A stretch of 64,000 bases of DNA, from positions 28,299,001-28,363,000 of the forward strand of contig NC_071335.1 of the NCBI RefSeq assembly GCF_027744825.2, read 5' to 3'. The stretch comes from Synchiropus splendidus (lineage: Eukaryota > Chordata > Actinopteri > Syngnathiformes > Callionymidae). Numbering within the stretch: the first letter of the stretch is position 1; each line of letters begins with the position of its first letter. The notes under the pieces were generated by a model, which was given only the letters and a program-made list of their open reading frames with translations, was not told the DNA's origin and searched no databases. Shown here piece by piece: positions 63,341 to 64,000 of the stretch. A program made the position numbers and the translations under genes.

Positions 63341-64000
63341 TTTAATTAAAAAAAAAAAAAAAAGATTTTGCTTCCATTTAGACCGACATCTTTTGTGGTT
63401 ATGGATGTCGACTAACTTGACACCTTGAGTTCTGCTGTGCTGCTTATCATTCAGCGAAGATTTTAATTCATCCCTCCGTCATACTTGGGTCAAGGGATCG
63501 CCGGAGGTCACTTGTGCTGACCCTGCTCCTACAACTACCATCTTATCCTTGATCCTTTCATCTTTAGGTCAGCTAATTGCTAACGGCTAATCACCAATTT
63601 TCAACTGCTCTTTGACTCCACTCAGAGGCTTGTTAAGTGTTCCACATAAGAAAAAAAAAATCTCAGCCCGCAGCCTCCGAGTGTCAGGAAAATAGTCTTT
63701 GAATGAAATGGATATTTCATGTATAAGAGCGAGGATATGAAGTGGAGGTCCGCGACGATAAACAAAGCGATATGAGCGGAGGAGACATCAACCAGCCTCA
63801 TTCTTCAATGTAGGGCAATTGAACGTTGTGTGTCAGAATCGGAATCAGGTCGTTCCTGGGGGCCACTGGTAATGAACTTGGCGCGGGGAGGGAAAGAGCA
63901 GAGGGAAGGGGAGAGAGGAGGAGACTGTCGGAGGGGTGGAAGCCTCCGTGGAGATGGGAGAAGTCACGACGCTGTAAGTTGACTGCACGGACCTTTTGCA
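63341..64000. other. intergenic; possible regulatory patch to the window edge
   Basis: After a poly-A run (63348-63363) a repeat-poor stretch contains AAGATTTTAATTCATCCC, CAGCTAATTGCTAACGGC and TAATCACCAATTTTCAACTG, resembling enhancer wording. The end of the window (63890-63960) is G/A-rich. No exon was seen. Confidence 0.35.

Overview
The window is vertebrate nuclear DNA, almost certainly from a ray-finned (teleost) fish. The single protein-coding exon is an unmistakable BCL11A-type zinc-finger exon. The rest is AT-rich, low-density sequence with long dinucleotide and trinucleotide microsatellites and several mobile-element families that are typical of teleost genomes: Tc1-like, hAT-like and RTE-like relics and palindromic MITEs. 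I cannot name the species.

Layout. Positions 1-7030 are intron; I could not find the preceding small coding exon in it. Positions 7031-9003 are the large terminal coding exon of a bcl11a gene on the + strand. It encodes six of the family's zinc fingers, an acidic tract and a SUMO-type site. The first residues of the protein, including its N-terminal corepressor-binding motif and CCHC finger, lie on exons outside this window. Positions 9004 to about 12262 are a long AU-rich 3'UTR with several AATAAA signals. The most distal one gives a UTR of about 3.3 kb.

From about 12.3 kb to the end there is no recognisable gene. This fits the known gene desert next to BCL11A. It contains low-complexity arrays: (CATC)n composite at 28.3-28.9 kb, (TA)n at 34.5, 34.8 and 46.0 kb, (TTA)/(TAA) at 37.5 kb, a degenerate trinucleotide array at 46.3-46.9 kb and a ~20-bp minisatellite at 48.9-49.4 kb. 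It also contains dead transposons: an RTE-like LINE tail at 18.7 kb, a MITE at 21.0 kb, a Tc1-like transposase relic at 24.4 kb, an hAT-type element with a perfect 8-bp target duplication at 37.7 kb, a mariner-like element at 41.8 kb and a TA-flanked MITE at 60.3 kb. Between these are repeat-free patches rich in homeodomain/POU/SOX-like words. They look like developmental conserved noncoding elements, but alignment is needed to show that.

I found no operon, CRISPR array, tRNA, rRNA or novel multi-gene system. The most interesting items are a probable ~40-residue internal loss in this bcl11a copy, a tandem splice acceptor in front of the exon, the clean hAT insertion and the candidate regulatory patches.
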